NCBI GenBank assembly: GCA_965222445.1
Contig: CBDCTY010000002.1
Coordinates: 2,542,001 to 2,606,000 of the forward strand
DNA from: GCA-958296115 sp965222445
GTDB lineage: Bacteria; Chloroflexota; Dehalococcoidia; Lucifugimonadales; CAJWER01
Reading direction: 5' to 3'
Length of the DNA: 64,000 bases
Below are positions 18,577-28,524 of the stretch, piece after piece (within the stretch, counting starts at the first letter, position 1; each line of letters opens with the position of its first letter). The translations under genes were made by a program, and so were the position numbers. The notes under the pieces are model-generated. The model did not search any database and was not told the DNA's origin. It worked only from the letters and a program-made list of their open reading frames with translations.

Positions 18577-21381
18577 CTATGGAAATGCTGTCGCTGATGT
18601 AATTTCGAGTTGGTAGCTCCCGGTCGTAACCCTCGAGTCCGTGGTAGCTACTATGGTGTATGTACCGGCATCAAGGGCCATCGTGATTCGAGCGTTGTTG
18701 CCAACACCACCATCGTCATCAGTGGCGATAAAGCTGGCATCACCAGTGAATAGACCCTCGAACAAATATATGTAAGGGTTGGCCGTGCTCGATTTCAGGT
18801 CGATCTGAACCCCGGTCCTGCTCGGAAGGGTGAAAGTATAGTAGTCGGCATACATCCCCGGACGTCTGATCGATTCGCAGTCGCGGGCGCTCCACATGTA
18901 GGAGCCCGAGTGTGTAATCGAAGGCAGCTTCTCGGACGGACAGGGCAACCTGATGAGTCCGTGTCCCCAACTGTTGTTGGGATCAGGAGGATTATCCTGC
19001 GGCCGACCACTATCACGCAGATAGTTGGCTATGTCGGCTGGCGTGTAGGACACCCCAAGCCTCTTGAGCCACTGCACCACCAGGGCGGCCAGCCCACCAG
19101 TGTGCCCCGTTGCGGCGCTGGTGCCGCCGAAGTATAGTTTCTCATCGCAAGCACTAAGGCTTTGGCCGCAATCGTCCCACTTGGTATGCGTGGCGGCCCC
19201 GCTTCCAGCTACGATGTCAGGCTTGATTCGCTGCCAATCCCCGGGAGTCCAGGAACCTTGCTCGCTCCGCACGGGCCCCTGGCTGCTATACTCCATCAAC
19301 TTAAGCCTTGCGGCGTAGCGTAGGTCCATCGCTCCGATTGCCAAGAGGCCAGGGTTGCTGCTTGAAGCGGGGTTGACGACGCTGTACCCCGATACGTCGC
19401 CGCTCTGACCAATCGATGCATCCGTGTCATTGGTGAGAATCTGGAACTGAACCCAGCCGGGGGCGACCCGCTGTCCAGAGCTGTCGGCGTTGACACGGAT
19501 GCGTAGGCACATATCGACCGGGAGGAGGGAGGCGTAGCTCATCTTCGCGACCCGCCTCACTGGGTGGGCACTAGGGAACTGCTCCGTGCGATCGGACCTG
19601 GCAAACGACAGATCACGCCAACCCAATAATCTATCCCACAAGCTAGGGTTGGGGTTTGCCCATCGGTCTAATACTATGAAGTCAAGGTCCTTATCTCCAC
19701 TCGGCCAAGTGTCCGCCCATCTCAGGCTGTATATGTAGATTTTGACCTCATCCTTGGGGACGGGCTGGCAGGTGCGATCCGAGTCGTTACTACCCGCACT
19801 GTTGAGAATCAGAAAGTCCGAGTACTTACTCTTCCCTCCCAGAAGTTGAGGGCTCGTCACAAACAGCGTGAGCCGCTCTGCGTTGCCGGCGGCGTTGATC
19901 CATACCGGCCCTGAAGAGTCCTTAACGAACTCGTCCACTGTGTTCAGAGGGCTGGGGTAGTAGCGATAGGGGGAATGTTCGTTGCCTCCGGTGGTGGGAC
20001 TATTCTCGTAGACCGACACCGTGAATGGCGACGTCCCGTCACCCGGTCCGTCGTAGGGCCACCCGCCGGCGTGGACAATAACGTCCACGTTCTGGTCGTT
20101 CAGCCAATCCGCCGCCTCGTATAACTGCCTAGGAGAGTTGGCCTGTGCGAAGTACAGTTCAGCTCCGGGGGCCATGTCCTGGACCAGTTCCGCGACGTTG
20201 ACCCCGTGATCCATATCAACTCCCCTACCAAGTGCTCCGAACAGAGGCTCACAGGGGTCGCTCACAAGCTGAATCAATGAGCCATGGGGCCAAGTGCTCA
20301 TGTGGACCGGTTGGCAGAGGGCGTTCCAGTTCGGGTTCTCCTTGTCGCCGACGATGACCAGATCGGGAAGGTCGAGGTCGTCGTTGATCCCGCGGAATCC
20401 CCAGTCGATAATGCCTACCTTCACGCCCGAGCCGTCAAGGCCCTTTCTATGCCAGGCGTCTACCCCATGCGCCTTGCGCCGTGCGACCAGATCAACCTCC
20501 CATCCTCCTAGACCGCCGATAGGCCTTTCGTCTACCACCCCACTAGCTCCGCTGCTGTCTGGAGGCGGCCCGTGAAGAAGGACATCAACTATCCAGTTCT
20601 CGTAGTCGAGGGCACTCTGGGGCCAGCGTGATCGCGTCATCGGGAGTCCCTGACCCTGGTAGTTCTCTGCTGTCAACGAAACCGTCGGAAATGTTTGAGA
20701 CAGTGGCTCTATCTGCTCCACCGGGAGCAGGGCCGCCACACGGAGGGGAATGCCATTCCCAGGATCAAGGGGCGGAGCGTAAGTGGTATTGGCGCTCAGC
20801 CAGCGACGGACCTCGGTCTCAGTGTCGGAGTCGGGGACGTCGATCAGGACGGTCACGCTCCCACCCCTGATGAAGAACGCATACAGGGCCGCCTGCTTGG
20901 CGGGCACACCCGCACGATACGCCGATACCACGTCGGCCAGGGTGTCGTTCATCTGAGACGAGGCGGTGCCAGAAGCGTCCGCACTTACGATCACGGCACC
21001 ATGCACGTCAGGCCGCTGGATGATGGAGAGGACCTGGTCAGTTGGAATCTGCCAGACGCTCTCGCTCTTCAGCAGCCCGCCAGCGGCGGAAATGGCGGCG
21101 GATATGGCACCATCGTCGTCGATGTAGTATATGAGCCCAATGTCTAGCGGGGAGGGCAGGTTGCCCTCTCCGCTCGCCTGCCGATGTAGGAGAGCCCACA
21201 ACTCTGGATCAATGTACTCGGTGCCAGGCCCAGGATCGACAGTGACATCCTGCTGACTCTGCCCGTCGGGGGGACTCTGAGCCTCGACCGTCGGCTGTGA
21301 TACGGCGGTTACCGCCACCAGCAGTGCCAAGGTCAGTAGGCCGGTGGTTAGTGCTTTCCCGACACGGTTCATCTTGACCAT
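18577..21381 (-). CDS. Secreted subtilisin-like (S8) peptidase with C-terminal PPC domain
   Basis: 934 residues from ATG 21381, chosen because GGAG lies eight bases upstream; a start at 21450 is in frame but has no such site. A signal peptide follows (VGKALTTGLLTLALLVAVTA, cleavage probably after VEAQ). The S8 triad appears as D326 (GIIDWGF), H392 (DHGVNVAE) and S755 (GGTSAATGHTGG); the His motif is HGV rather than the usual HGT. Residues ~845-930 are a PPC domain (YYTFTLPSRTG, GTYTIVATTD), typical of extracellular proteases. It probably degrades protein outside the cell or at its surface. No neighbouring gene is linked to it. Confidence 0.9.
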   Translation of the reverse strand: MVKMNRVGKALTTGLLTLALLVAVTAVSQPTVEAQSPPDGQSQQDVTVDPGPGTEYIDPELWALLHRQASGEGNLPSPLDIGLIYYIDDDGAISAAISAAGGLLKSESVWQIPTDQVLSIIQRPDVHGAVIVSADASGTASSQMNDTLADVVSAYRAGVPAKQAALYAFFIRGGSVTVLIDVPDSDTETEVRRWLSANTTYAPPLDPGNGIPLRVAALLPVEQIEPLSQTFPTVSLTAENYQGQGLPMTRSRWPQSALDYENWIVDVLLHGPPPDSSGASGVVDERPIGGLGGWEVDLVARRKAHGVDAWHRKGLDGSGVKVGIIDWGFRGINDDLDLPDLVIVGDKENPNWNALCQPVHMSTWPHGSLIQLVSDPCEPLFGALGRGVDMDHGVNVAELVQDMAPGAELYFAQANSPRQLYEAADWLNDQNVDVIVHAGGWPYDGPGDGTSPFTVSVYENSPTTGGNEHSPYRYYPSPLNTVDEFVKDSSGPVWINAAGNAERLTLFVTSPQLLGGKSKYSDFLILNSAGSNDSDRTCQPVPKDEVKIYIYSLRWADTWPSGDKDLDFIVLDRWANPNPSLWDRLLGWRDLSFARSDRTEQFPSAHPVRRVAKMSYASLLPVDMCLRIRVNADSSGQRVAPGWVQFQILTNDTDASIGQSGDVSGYSVVNPASSSNPGLLAIGAMDLRYAARLKLMEYSSQGPVRSEQGSWTPGDWQRIKPDIVAGSGAATHTKWDDCGQSLSACDEKLYFGGTSAATGHTGGLAALVVQWLKRLGVSYTPADIANYLRDSGRPQDNPPDPNNSWGHGLIRLPCPSEKLPSITHSGSYMWSARDCESIRRPGMYADYYTFTLPSRTGVQIDLKSSTANPYIYLFEGLFTGDASFIATDDDGGVGNNARITMALDAGTYTIVATTDSRVTTGSYQLEITSATAFP

Positions 21382-22237
21382 GCGCTTCGCTCCACAGTAG
21401 TTGGCTGCTCCCGACAAGCCTCCGGCAACATTGTGCCCAGAAGCCGCCAAGGACCTACAGGATCATATACAAGTAGCTCATTGATTGGCAACACCTCGCA
21501 CTTGCTGGCAGGGCCTTTCCAAAGTCTTAGATGAGTATGAGAATATAGGCAAGAAGGAGGTGAGAGATGGATGAGTCATCGTCTTTGTCTGATGAGTTTG
21601 GAGTTCTCAGGAAGCAGCTAGGGAAGATAACGGACGAGCGGATGAGCAGAGGGAAGGTCTTTCCGCTGGACGGGGTTCTGAGCCTGGTGGTGCTGGGGCT
21701 GATGTGCGGGCATCGCTCCTTGAGCGCCATAAACAGATTCGGTGAATGCCACGAGCAGGTGCTGAGCCAGTTGGGGCTGAGGCGCAGCCCGTCGGTCCAG
21801 ACGCTATCGAGGCTACTGCGCATGGTGTCGGTATCGGAGGTCCGCGAGGCCCTGATGGAGTTCGTGAGGGAGGTGATGGAACTGCGCGGCGAAGGGGTCG
21901 GGGTGGTATCGATGGATGGCAAGACGGTGCGCGGCGTTAGGGAGAATGGTGAGCAATTGAGGCTGTTGCACCTGTTCAGCCGTGAGGGATCAGTGGCGCT
22001 GGACCAAGTGGAGATAGCACATCATCATGAAGAGCCGAGAGCGGCGGAGCGATGGATACGGGCGGGATCGCCGCGCTTCGAGGGTCTGGAGGTGCTGAGC
22101 GGCGATGCGCTCTACGCCAATACGAACCTTGCCGAAGCTATCGTGGCCGAGGGCAAGGACTACGTCATCAAGCTCAAAAAAAACAACCCGAGCTCCTAGA
22201 GGACGCGCAGTTCGCCTTCTCCGAGGCGCGAGAGCCT

Positions 22238-23510
22238 CAGGGCCTTTTCATTTTCTGGAACAAGTTTTAGACTTTGTGTCAGAGAATGGAGAGGTGATGA
22301 ATATGGAGTTAAGAGAAGCATTGGATGGGGTGCCCGACCACCGGAGCAGTCAGGGCCGTCGTCATCCATTGGGAGCGATTCTGAGTCTGGCCGTTTGCGC
22401 GATGCTGTGCGGCGCCCGCAGCCTGTATGCCATAGCCCAATGGGGGCGGGACCACGGTGCTGGCACAGGGCATATCCTGGGGTTCAGGCCTGGAAAGACG
22501 CCCTGTGTAGCCACCTTCCATCGGGTGTTCAAAGAGTTGGATGTGGCTGCCTTCAAGGCGGTCTTGGGCGAGTGGCTGATCGATAGTGGAGTAGAGCCGG
22601 GGGAGGTGCTATCCCTGGACGGCAAGACCCTGCGGGGGATTCACGGGGGACAGATACCCGGGGTGCATCTGGTGTAGGCCTATGCAACTGGGAGCGGGGC
22701 GGTGCTGGCTCAGGCAGCCGCCCCTGGGAAGGGTCAGGAGCTGGCGGCGGCCAGAGCAGTTCTGGGTCAGGTTCCCCTGGAGGGCCGGGTAGTGGTGGCG
22801 GACGCCCTGTTGACGCAACGGGACGTGTGCCAGCAGATTGTGGCCGGTGGTGGGGACTACCTGTTGCCGGTAAAGGCGAATCAGCCCGCTTTGTACCAGG
22901 ATCTGGTGGAAGCATTTTCCCCCACTGGAAACTAAGGGGGGCAACGGGCCGGCAGTGTCCCCTTGGCAGGCGCGGGAATGGCGGGCTAGAGGGGCAACGC
23001 TGATGGTGGGGGTGGATGCCCCGTCCAAGCGGCGTCATGGACGGCTGGAACGGCGTGAGCTGTGGGCCTTGGCTGACCAGGAGGTAAACGAGTATGCCGG
23101 TAGAGCCGGGACGATGGGAGAGGCTTGGCCTCATCTGCAACAGGTGTGCCGGCTGGAGCGGCGGCGGATAGTGAAAGGCCGAAGTCAGGTGACGGTGAGC
23201 TATGCGGTGACCAGTCTCCCCCCGACCATTGCCAGGGCGGACCGTTTGTTGCAAGTCCTTCGAGAGCACTGGCACATCGAGAACCGTCTGCATTGGGTAC
23301 GCGACGTCACCTTCGACGAAGACCGTTCTCAGGTAAGGACTGCCTCCGCTCCCCAGGTGATGGCAGCGTTGCGCAATCTGACAACCACCCTGGTGCGGTG
23401 GGCGGGCCATAGCAACGTAGCCGCTGCCCTGCGCCGCCACGCTGCACACCTTCCCGAAGCCCTCGCACTTATGGGCATCGACTATAACGCTGGAAAATGA
23501 AAAGGCCCTG
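22238..23510. mobile_element. Nested ISAs1-family insertion sequence with perfect target duplication
   Basis: 1273 bp with perfect 18-bp inverted ends CAGGGCCTTTTCATTTTC (22238-22255) and their complement (23493-23510). It is flanked by the 9-bp direct repeat CGAGAGCCT (22229-22237 and 23511-23519), the duplication size expected for the family. It is inserted in copy A of a related but distinct ISAs1 element. Confidence 0.93.
22297..23500 (+). pseudogene. ISAs1-family transposase of the nested element, broken
   Basis: Starts MNMELREALDGVPDHRSSQG and contains the family landmarks (SLDGKTLRGIHGG, VVADALLTQRDVCQQIV, LPVKANQP, HWHIENRLHWVRDVTFDEDR). An in-frame TAG at 22675-22677 interrupts HLV/AYATGSG, and a second stop with a frame change near 22935-22955 separates the C-terminal third. 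Both lesions would have to be wrong for the gene to be active. Confidence 0.88.
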
Positions 23511-23875
23511 CGAGAGCCTGACCTGCAGTTGACAACCAAGGGACACGGCAGATTGGAGCAGCGGGCCGTGTGGGTATCATCGGAGCTGGCTGGATACAGC
23601 CATTCCCGGGTCTGTCCAATGTGATCAAGGTCAGCAAGAGGGTCAAGCACCTCAAACGTGGCGAGTGGGTGGAAAGTGAGCAGTACGCGGTGACCAGCCT
23701 GTCTGACATAGACCCCAAACGGGCGCTCTCCCCTGGTTCCGGGGCATTGGGGGATCGAGAACAGCTTGTTCCATGTCAAGGATGATAGCTTCGGTGAAGA
23801 CCGCCATGTGATGCAGCACCATGGGAGTGGTGCAGTGCTCAGCCTGCTCAGAAACGTTGCCCTCACCCTGCTTAG

Positions 23876-25579
23876 CCCGAATCCACCGAAGGACACCGAT
23901 GGACGGCGTGAGGACAGCGGCAGGGTGGGTGAGGGAGCTACAGGGGAGATGGCTGGGCTCATTGGGGTAGATTGGAGGTCGGCGAACGGTCTTCAGTCGC
24001 CGCAGAGGGTCCCTATGGCCCTCTGCGGGAGCTGCGATGCGCGGGATGGCGAGAGGATACGCAGCAGGGAACTCTCGCGGACCGGGGTGGCACGAGTTTT
24101 CAGGGAAGTTGGGTCAGTTGCAGGCTGGCAGTCAGGCGGGGAGTGGAATGGCTCGCAGCCGGGCCATGGCGCGAGTGAACTGGGTTTCCCAAGGCCAATG
24201 CTGGGGAAGATGCAGGGTAAGGCGGCGCGCCGAGCGGGTGATCCGTCCCACCAGAGCGAAGACCCGCCGCCTGAGGGTCTTGGTGGTCACGGTCCGTTCG
24301 GCCAGACCGATGCGCGCTGTCCAGCGGGCGAGGTTGTGTGCCATCACCTGCACCGCCAGCCAGGCGCCGTTGGCGGCGAAGCGCCCCGAGGGGAGATGGT
24401 TGAGTCCGACGCCGTGTTTCAGGTCTCGAATGGCGTTCTCGATCTCGGCGTGGCGGCGATGATCGGCCTCCAGTTCCAGGGTTTCCCCGTCCCGGTCGGT
24501 GATGAAGCCGTGATAGCTGTAGGTGGCGAAGAGGGCCAACTGGGAACCGGGCGTGGGCTTCACCCGCCGGACGATGAGCCGCACCGGCGCGGCGCCGGGT
24601 TCACTCTGGAAGGGGGTATAGGTGGTCTCGGCCACATCGGCGGCGCCGTCCATCCAGTAGGGAATCGGCGTCCAGTCCTGCTCGGGGATCGCCTCAATCA
24701 ACTCCCGCAGGCCTTTGTGCTGGCGGATGGTGATGGAGAAGCAGACACCCATCTCGCGGCAGACGGCGACGAGAGCGTGGGCGTAGAAGCCGCTGTCGGC
24801 GCGCACCGTGAGTTGGCCGCTGGCCCCACCGTAGCGCACCCGCCCCACCGTTTCACGCAGGAAGTGGGCAGCGCCGCGAGCGGTGTTGGCACGGCCCTCG
24901 CGCAGCCGGGACATCAGCACGTCGCCGGTTCCGGCGGCGATGGCCAGCAGTGGGTGATAGCCCCGCGCGCCGGTGTAGTTGTGGTGTCGCGCCCCTTCTT
25001 TGTCCAGTCCATAGGTCTGGCAGATGGTGGAGTCCAGGTCGATGGTCAGGGGCGAGTCGCCGGGTCCGGCCCCAGCGGCCCATGCGCGTGCCAGCAACTG
25101 GCGGCTCACCCGGTCGAGTTGACGGACATGCCCCCACCGGAAGCTGCGCAGGAAGGTGCCCAGGGTGGATGGCGCCTTGACCACGCAGCCGAGAACACCG
25201 ACCATCCCACCAGCACGCAGCGCATCGGCGTCGTCGATGAAGTCGCCGCCCGCCAGCGCGGAAGCGACCAGCGTCAGCAGTTTGTCCCCCGTGTTCGCCC
25301 GCCCCGGGGCGCAGCCGAGGTCGAGGTGATGGCCGACGAGTTCCCGCAGGCCCAGGTGCTGTGCAAGGGTGGCCGGCAGGAGCAGGCCGGCATTGGCCAC
25401 CAGGCGGTGATCGTCAAAGACGACGCGGATACGGTCGGGATTGTTCTGTGGCAGCATCTACTGGGTGCTCCTTAGTTTCCGGGTGGTTTTCTGTTTCAAA
25501 ACCATTCTCCCAGATTCAGAGGAGCACCCTCTGGCTTCTTCAAGGACTGTCCCCAAAGTCGTCTTTCGGTGGATTCGGG
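23876..25579. mobile_element. IS1380-family insertion sequence
   Basis: About 1.70 kb. The ends match as CCGAATCCACCGAAGGAC (23877-23894) against the complement of 25561-25578 (17 of 18). TTAG stands directly before the left end and just after the right end, consistent with the 4-5 bp duplications of this family. The two flanks belong to different positions of the ISAs1 parent (about bases 1085 and 438), so a rearrangement followed or accompanied insertion. Confidence 0.85.
24132..25457 (-). CDS. IS1380-family transposase
   Basis: 441 residues, full length. Family landmarks in order: FDDHRLVANAGLLLPATLAQ, the acidic core TIDLDSTICQTYG, VRADSGFYAHALV, and HAEIENAIRDLKHGVGLNHL carrying the late Glu. 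DDE-type cut-and-paste enzyme. No frame disruption seen, so probably functional. Confidence 0.93.
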   Translation of the reverse strand: MLPQNNPDRIRVVFDDHRLVANAGLLLPATLAQHLGLRELVGHHLDLGCAPGRANTGDKLLTLVASALAGGDFIDDADALRAGGMVGVLGCVVKAPSTLGTFLRSFRWGHVRQLDRVSRQLLARAWAAGAGPGDSPLTIDLDSTICQTYGLDKEGARHHNYTGARGYHPLLAIAAGTGDVLMSRLREGRANTARGAAHFLRETVGRVRYGGASGQLTVRADSGFYAHALVAVCREMGVCFSITIRQHKGLRELIEAIPEQDWTPIPYWMDGAADVAETTYTPFQSEPGAAPVRLIVRRVKPTPGSQLALFATYSYHGFITDRDGETLELEADHRRHAEIENAIRDLKHGVGLNHLPSGRFAANGAWLAVQVMAHNLARWTARIGLAERTVTTKTLRRRVFALVGRITRSARRLTLHLPQHWPWETQFTRAMARLRAIPLPA

Positions 25580-26330
25580 GTTAGGGAGAATGGTGAGCAA
25601 TTGAGGCTGTTGCACCTGTTCAGCCGTGAGGGATCAGTGGCGCTGGACCAAGTGGAGATAGCACATCATCATGAAGAGCCGAGAGCGGCGGAGCGATGGA
25701 TACGGATGGTATCGTCGCGCTTTGAGGGTCTGGAGGTGCTGAGCGGCGATGCGCTCTACGCCAATACGAACCTTGCCGAAGCTATCGTGGCCGAGGGCAA
25801 GGACTACGTCATCAAGCTCAAAAAACCAACCCGAGCTCCTAGAGGACGCGCAGTTCGCCTTCTCCGAGGCGCGAGAGCCCGACCTGCGGTTGACAACCAA
25901 GGGACACGGCAGATTGGAGCAGCGGGCCGTGTGGGTATCATCGGAGCTGGCTGGATACAGCACATTCCCGGGTCTGTCCAATGTGATCAAGGTCAGCAAG
26001 AGGGTCAAGCACCTCAACCGTGGCGAGTGGGCGGAAAGTGAGCAGTACGCGGTGACCAGCCTGTCTGACATAGACCCCAAACGGGCGCTCTCCCTGGTTC
26101 AGGGACATTGGGGAATCGAGAACAGATTGTTCCACGTCAAGGATGACAGCTTCGGTGAAGACCGCCATGTGATGCAGCACCATGGGAGTGGTGCAGTCCT
26201 CAGCCTGCTCAGAAACGTTGCCCTGACCCTGCTGAGGGGCGCCTGCTCACTGTGGTCATCGAAGGAACCGCTCACAGGCAGAGCACAGAGACTCGGCGTT
26301 CAACCAACTGCTGCCCTACTTTCACCTTGA
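25580..26330 (+). pseudogene. ISAs1-family transposase, copy B, 3' part only
   Basis: Begins at the parent sequence GTTAGGGAGAATGG right at the IS1380 end and runs to the C-terminus. It matches copy A closely (VEIAHHHEEPRAAERWI; SLSDIDPKRALSLVQGHWGI) and completes it with LRGACSLWSSKEPL. It too is out of frame at the A-run (six A instead of eight, needing a +1 shift). It has no N-terminal catalytic half. Confidence 0.85.
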
Positions 26331-26363
26331 CTTTGGAAAGGCCCTGCTTCCGACTAGACTCAG

Positions 26364-26392
26364 TTGACCGCCCCTCCACCCCGTGCTATATT
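26364..26392 (+). promoter_or_regulatory. Sigma70-type promoter just outside the ISAs1 end
   Basis: TTGACC (26364-26369), a 17-base spacer and TATATT (26387-26392), starting 18 bases after the IS end at 26346. It points towards the lipoprotein gene 213 bases downstream. Promoter use is inferred from consensus only. Confidence 0.6.
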
Positions 26393-26604
26393 CCGCTGCG
26401 CCAAAGTAGACGGAGGCGTACCATGGTTGGTCTCAGCTGAACCGCCAAGTTCAACCATACAGACCAGTCTTTGAGTGTCAAGACGGCATTGAGAGCGGTG
26501 GTGTCAAGGGCGGCGGGATGTTAGGACACGGGGCGGAGCAAAAACGTACCACCCGGGCGCAACTGACCCTACGTTGACTTGAAGCAACGGGAGGTCGAGC
26601 CGAC

Positions 26605-28524
26605 ATGAGAATTGGGACTTCTCTTCGAGCGGTCATCGCAGGTACCGCGCTCATGCTGGTGTTCGCAGCCTGCGCCACTGAGGCGGTGCCAGAGGCCGGG
26701 TCCAGCACCCCCACCGATGCGCCAGCGCCAACTGCCTCTTCGGCCCCGCCCACGACTGCATCGGTGTCAACTGTCCCTTCGGCCTCGCCTACGACTGCAC
26801 CGACTGCAACCGCCCTTTCGGCCCGCCCAACGCATACCCCGACTCCAACCTCCTATTCCGCCAAGGCCACCGATGCGCCAGCGCCAACTGCCCCTTCGGC
26901 CCCGCCCACGATTGCATCTGCATCAGCTGCCCCTTCGGCCTCGCCTACGGCTGCACCGACTGTAACCGCCCTTTCGGCCCGCCCAACGCATACCCCGACT
27001 CCAACCTCCTATTCCGCCAAGGCCACCGATGCTTCGTCCGCAACGTATTTGAATGCCGAACTTGGGTATAGTATAGAGTTGGATCCTGGCTGGGAGGTCA
27101 CAACAGCCGACAGTAGCTTAAGAGTAGCAGTTATTTCTCGACCCAACTCTACAGCACTTCTCGGCATCTCAGTAGTCGGACTACCTACTTCGGACTCGCT
27201 GGAGAACTTCGCCCTGCGAACAAGGCGCTTTGAAGAAGAGCAAGCCATAGAACAAGCTCGATATTCCTTTGCAATAGAGTCCTCATCGCTCCAAAATAGA
27301 GAAGGGCGGGCAGTTTACCTAATAACAAGCCGTTCACAGGCTACCTCAGATTCCTGTGGTTATTGGGGGTTCACACTGCTCTCGATCCCATCGTTTCATC
27401 CTGGTTCACCGTATGGATACAAACTCGAAAGCTCTATCTGTGAGGATGATCTAAACGTGGAACAAGATACTGAGAGTCTATCGAAAATGACGTACAGCTT
27501 CAAAGAATACGTTCCCAAAGACACGAGCATACTCAGACCACAGATGACGTCAGTGCCGGATGTACCGCCCTCCATACCGTCGACGGTGCGGGATACGTCA
27601 ACGATTCGTTACCGCACGAAATACACAAATGACAATTATGGGTACAGTATTAGACTCCCTGCTGGTTGGTCATTCAATGAAAAGGATATGGACGATTCGG
27701 TCCACTTTTTCTCCAACCAGCAAGGTGGACTTTTGACGGTGAAGGCTTTGGGAGTCAAAGCTTCCGATTCACTCCTTCACTTTGCTGAGCGTTACAGACG
27801 TCAAGCCGAAGAACGCGCCGTCAAACGATTCTCTCCGCTCTTTAAGGTCATAACGTTCAAAGAAGAAACGGAAGAGGATCTCAAATTCTACCTATTGGAA
27901 TACCGGTGGAAAATAACAATGGAATCCGATGTTCAGAGACGCCTCGAAGCCTTCGTAATGCCATCGAGGCACACACAGCGAGCATACGGTTTCACAATTC
28001 GCACTTACATAAGTGAGGATAATGGGCATCTGGATACACAGGTACAGGAGACCTTGGCCATAATGAGAAGTTTTCGCTGGCATGAGCCGTCGGCGCCAGC
28101 TGGTGGGCAAACCGAGACTATAGTATCAACATCTACGCCGACAGCATTGGGAGTCACCACCAACTCGATCCAGTCTGCCTTCGAGGAGCTTGGCTTCGTA
28201 TTCCAGAGTTCGCCGCTACATGACGGCACGCCCCGCGTCATCGGTGAGCAGGTTGATGATGCTACACTGGTTGAAGTCGTCGGCCCCCCTAGTCGACCCA
28301 CACAGGCAACAACCATGTTTACTCTTTCCGAAGATGAAGTGCCCTACGTGATCGTATTCATGCAACTCGTAGTCCCGACATGGACTGAGGGAATCAATTG
28401 GGTTGCAGAGAAACTCGCTGCTGCCATTGACGCAGAACAAACTACAACTAGAGGGAACCTGAGCATCAGGCTGTCAGCAATTGCTGAGATGGGGATATTC
28501 ACGCTGACTGTGGAGGCGAAGTGA
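26605..28524 (+). CDS. Putative lipoprotein with repeated Pro/Thr-rich linker and two PsbP-like domains
   Basis: 639 residues, ATG preceded by GGGAGG. Type II signal peptide with the lipidation Cys at 23 (LMLVFAAC; Phe at -3 is less usual). Residues ~30-140 are a low-complexity Pro/Ala/Thr/Ser stalk made of two 52-residue units. Two related domains follow (~147-295, beginning NAELGYSIELDPGWEV, and ~330-490, beginning NDNYGYSIRLPAGWSF), of the kind seen in PsbP-like surface lipoproteins, then a third C-terminal domain. It is probably anchored outside the membrane and displayed at the end of the stalk; the ligand is unknown. The domains are AT-richer than the stalk. Confidence 0.78.
   Translation: MRIGTSLRAVIAGTALMLVFAACATEAVPEAGSSTPTDAPAPTASSAPPTTASVSTVPSASPTTAPTATALSARPTHTPTPTSYSAKATDAPAPTAPSAPPTIASASAAPSASPTAAPTVTALSARPTHTPTPTSYSAKATDASSATYLNAELGYSIELDPGWEVTTADSSLRVAVISRPNSTALLGISVVGLPTSDSLENFALRTRRFEEEQAIEQARYSFAIESSSLQNREGRAVYLITSRSQATSDSCGYWGFTLLSIPSFHPGSPYGYKLESSICEDDLNVEQDTESLSKMTYSFKEYVPKDTSILRPQMTSVPDVPPSIPSTVRDTSTIRYRTKYTNDNYGYSIRLPAGWSFNEKDMDDSVHFFSNQQGGLLTVKALGVKASDSLLHFAERYRRQAEERAVKRFSPLFKVITFKEETEEDLKFYLLEYRWKITMESDVQRRLEAFVMPSRHTQRAYGFTIRTYISEDNGHLDTQVQETLAIMRSFRWHEPSAPAGGQTETIVSTSTPTALGVTTNSIQSAFEELGFVFQSSPLHDGTPRVIGEQVDDATLVEVVGPPSRPTQATTMFTLSEDEVPYVIVFMQLVVPTWTEGINWVAEKLAAAIDAEQTTTRGNLSIRLSAIAEMGIFTLTVEAK
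26713..27024 (+). repeat. Two tandem 156-bp units encoding the lipoprotein stalk
   Basis: Units start at 26713 and 26869 and a third partial start is at 27025; spacing is exactly 156 bases (52 codons), keeping the frame. Each unit begins with codons for TDAPAPTA and ends with TPTPTSYSAKA. Copy number is likely to vary by recombination. Confidence 0.9.

Larger units (their letters stand above)
21567..23875 (+). pseudogene. ISAs1-family transposase, copy A, interrupted and frameshifted
   Basis: Begins MDESSSLSDEFGVLRKQLGK with the H-repeat/ISAs1 N-terminal and DDE start (VVSMDGKTVRGVRENGEQ; SGDALYANTNLAEAIV). The frame ends at 22199 after an A-run (LKKNNPSS); the correct continuation QPELLEDAQ lies in the -1 frame. 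At 22237 a nested ISAs1 interrupts it. It resumes at 23520 (LTTKGHGRLEQRAVWV, VIKVSKRVKHLKRGEW), is frameshifted again near 23730-23745 relative to copy B, and ends at the IS1380 insertion. It is not functional as read. Confidence 0.85.
21509..26346. mobile_element. ISAs1-type element expanded by two nested insertions and an internal duplication
   Basis: Outer inverted ends CAGGGCCTTTCCAAAGTC (21509-21526) and GACTTTGGAAAGGCCCTG (26329-26346) are perfect 18-bp complements. Joined without insertions the parent element would be ~1.2 kb. It now holds copy A (interrupted by a second ISAs1 at 22238-23510), an IS1380-type element (23876-25579) and copy B, the last ~767 bases of the parent. The parent segment from about base 438 to 1085 is therefore present twice, on both sides of the IS1380 element. 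No outer target duplication is evident. Confidence 0.85.

Noticed and set aside
23766..25475. 569-codon plus-strand open frame across the IS1380 element
   Set aside because: Antisense to the IS1380 transposase; the Gly/Ala/Arg/His-rich product is a frame shadow.
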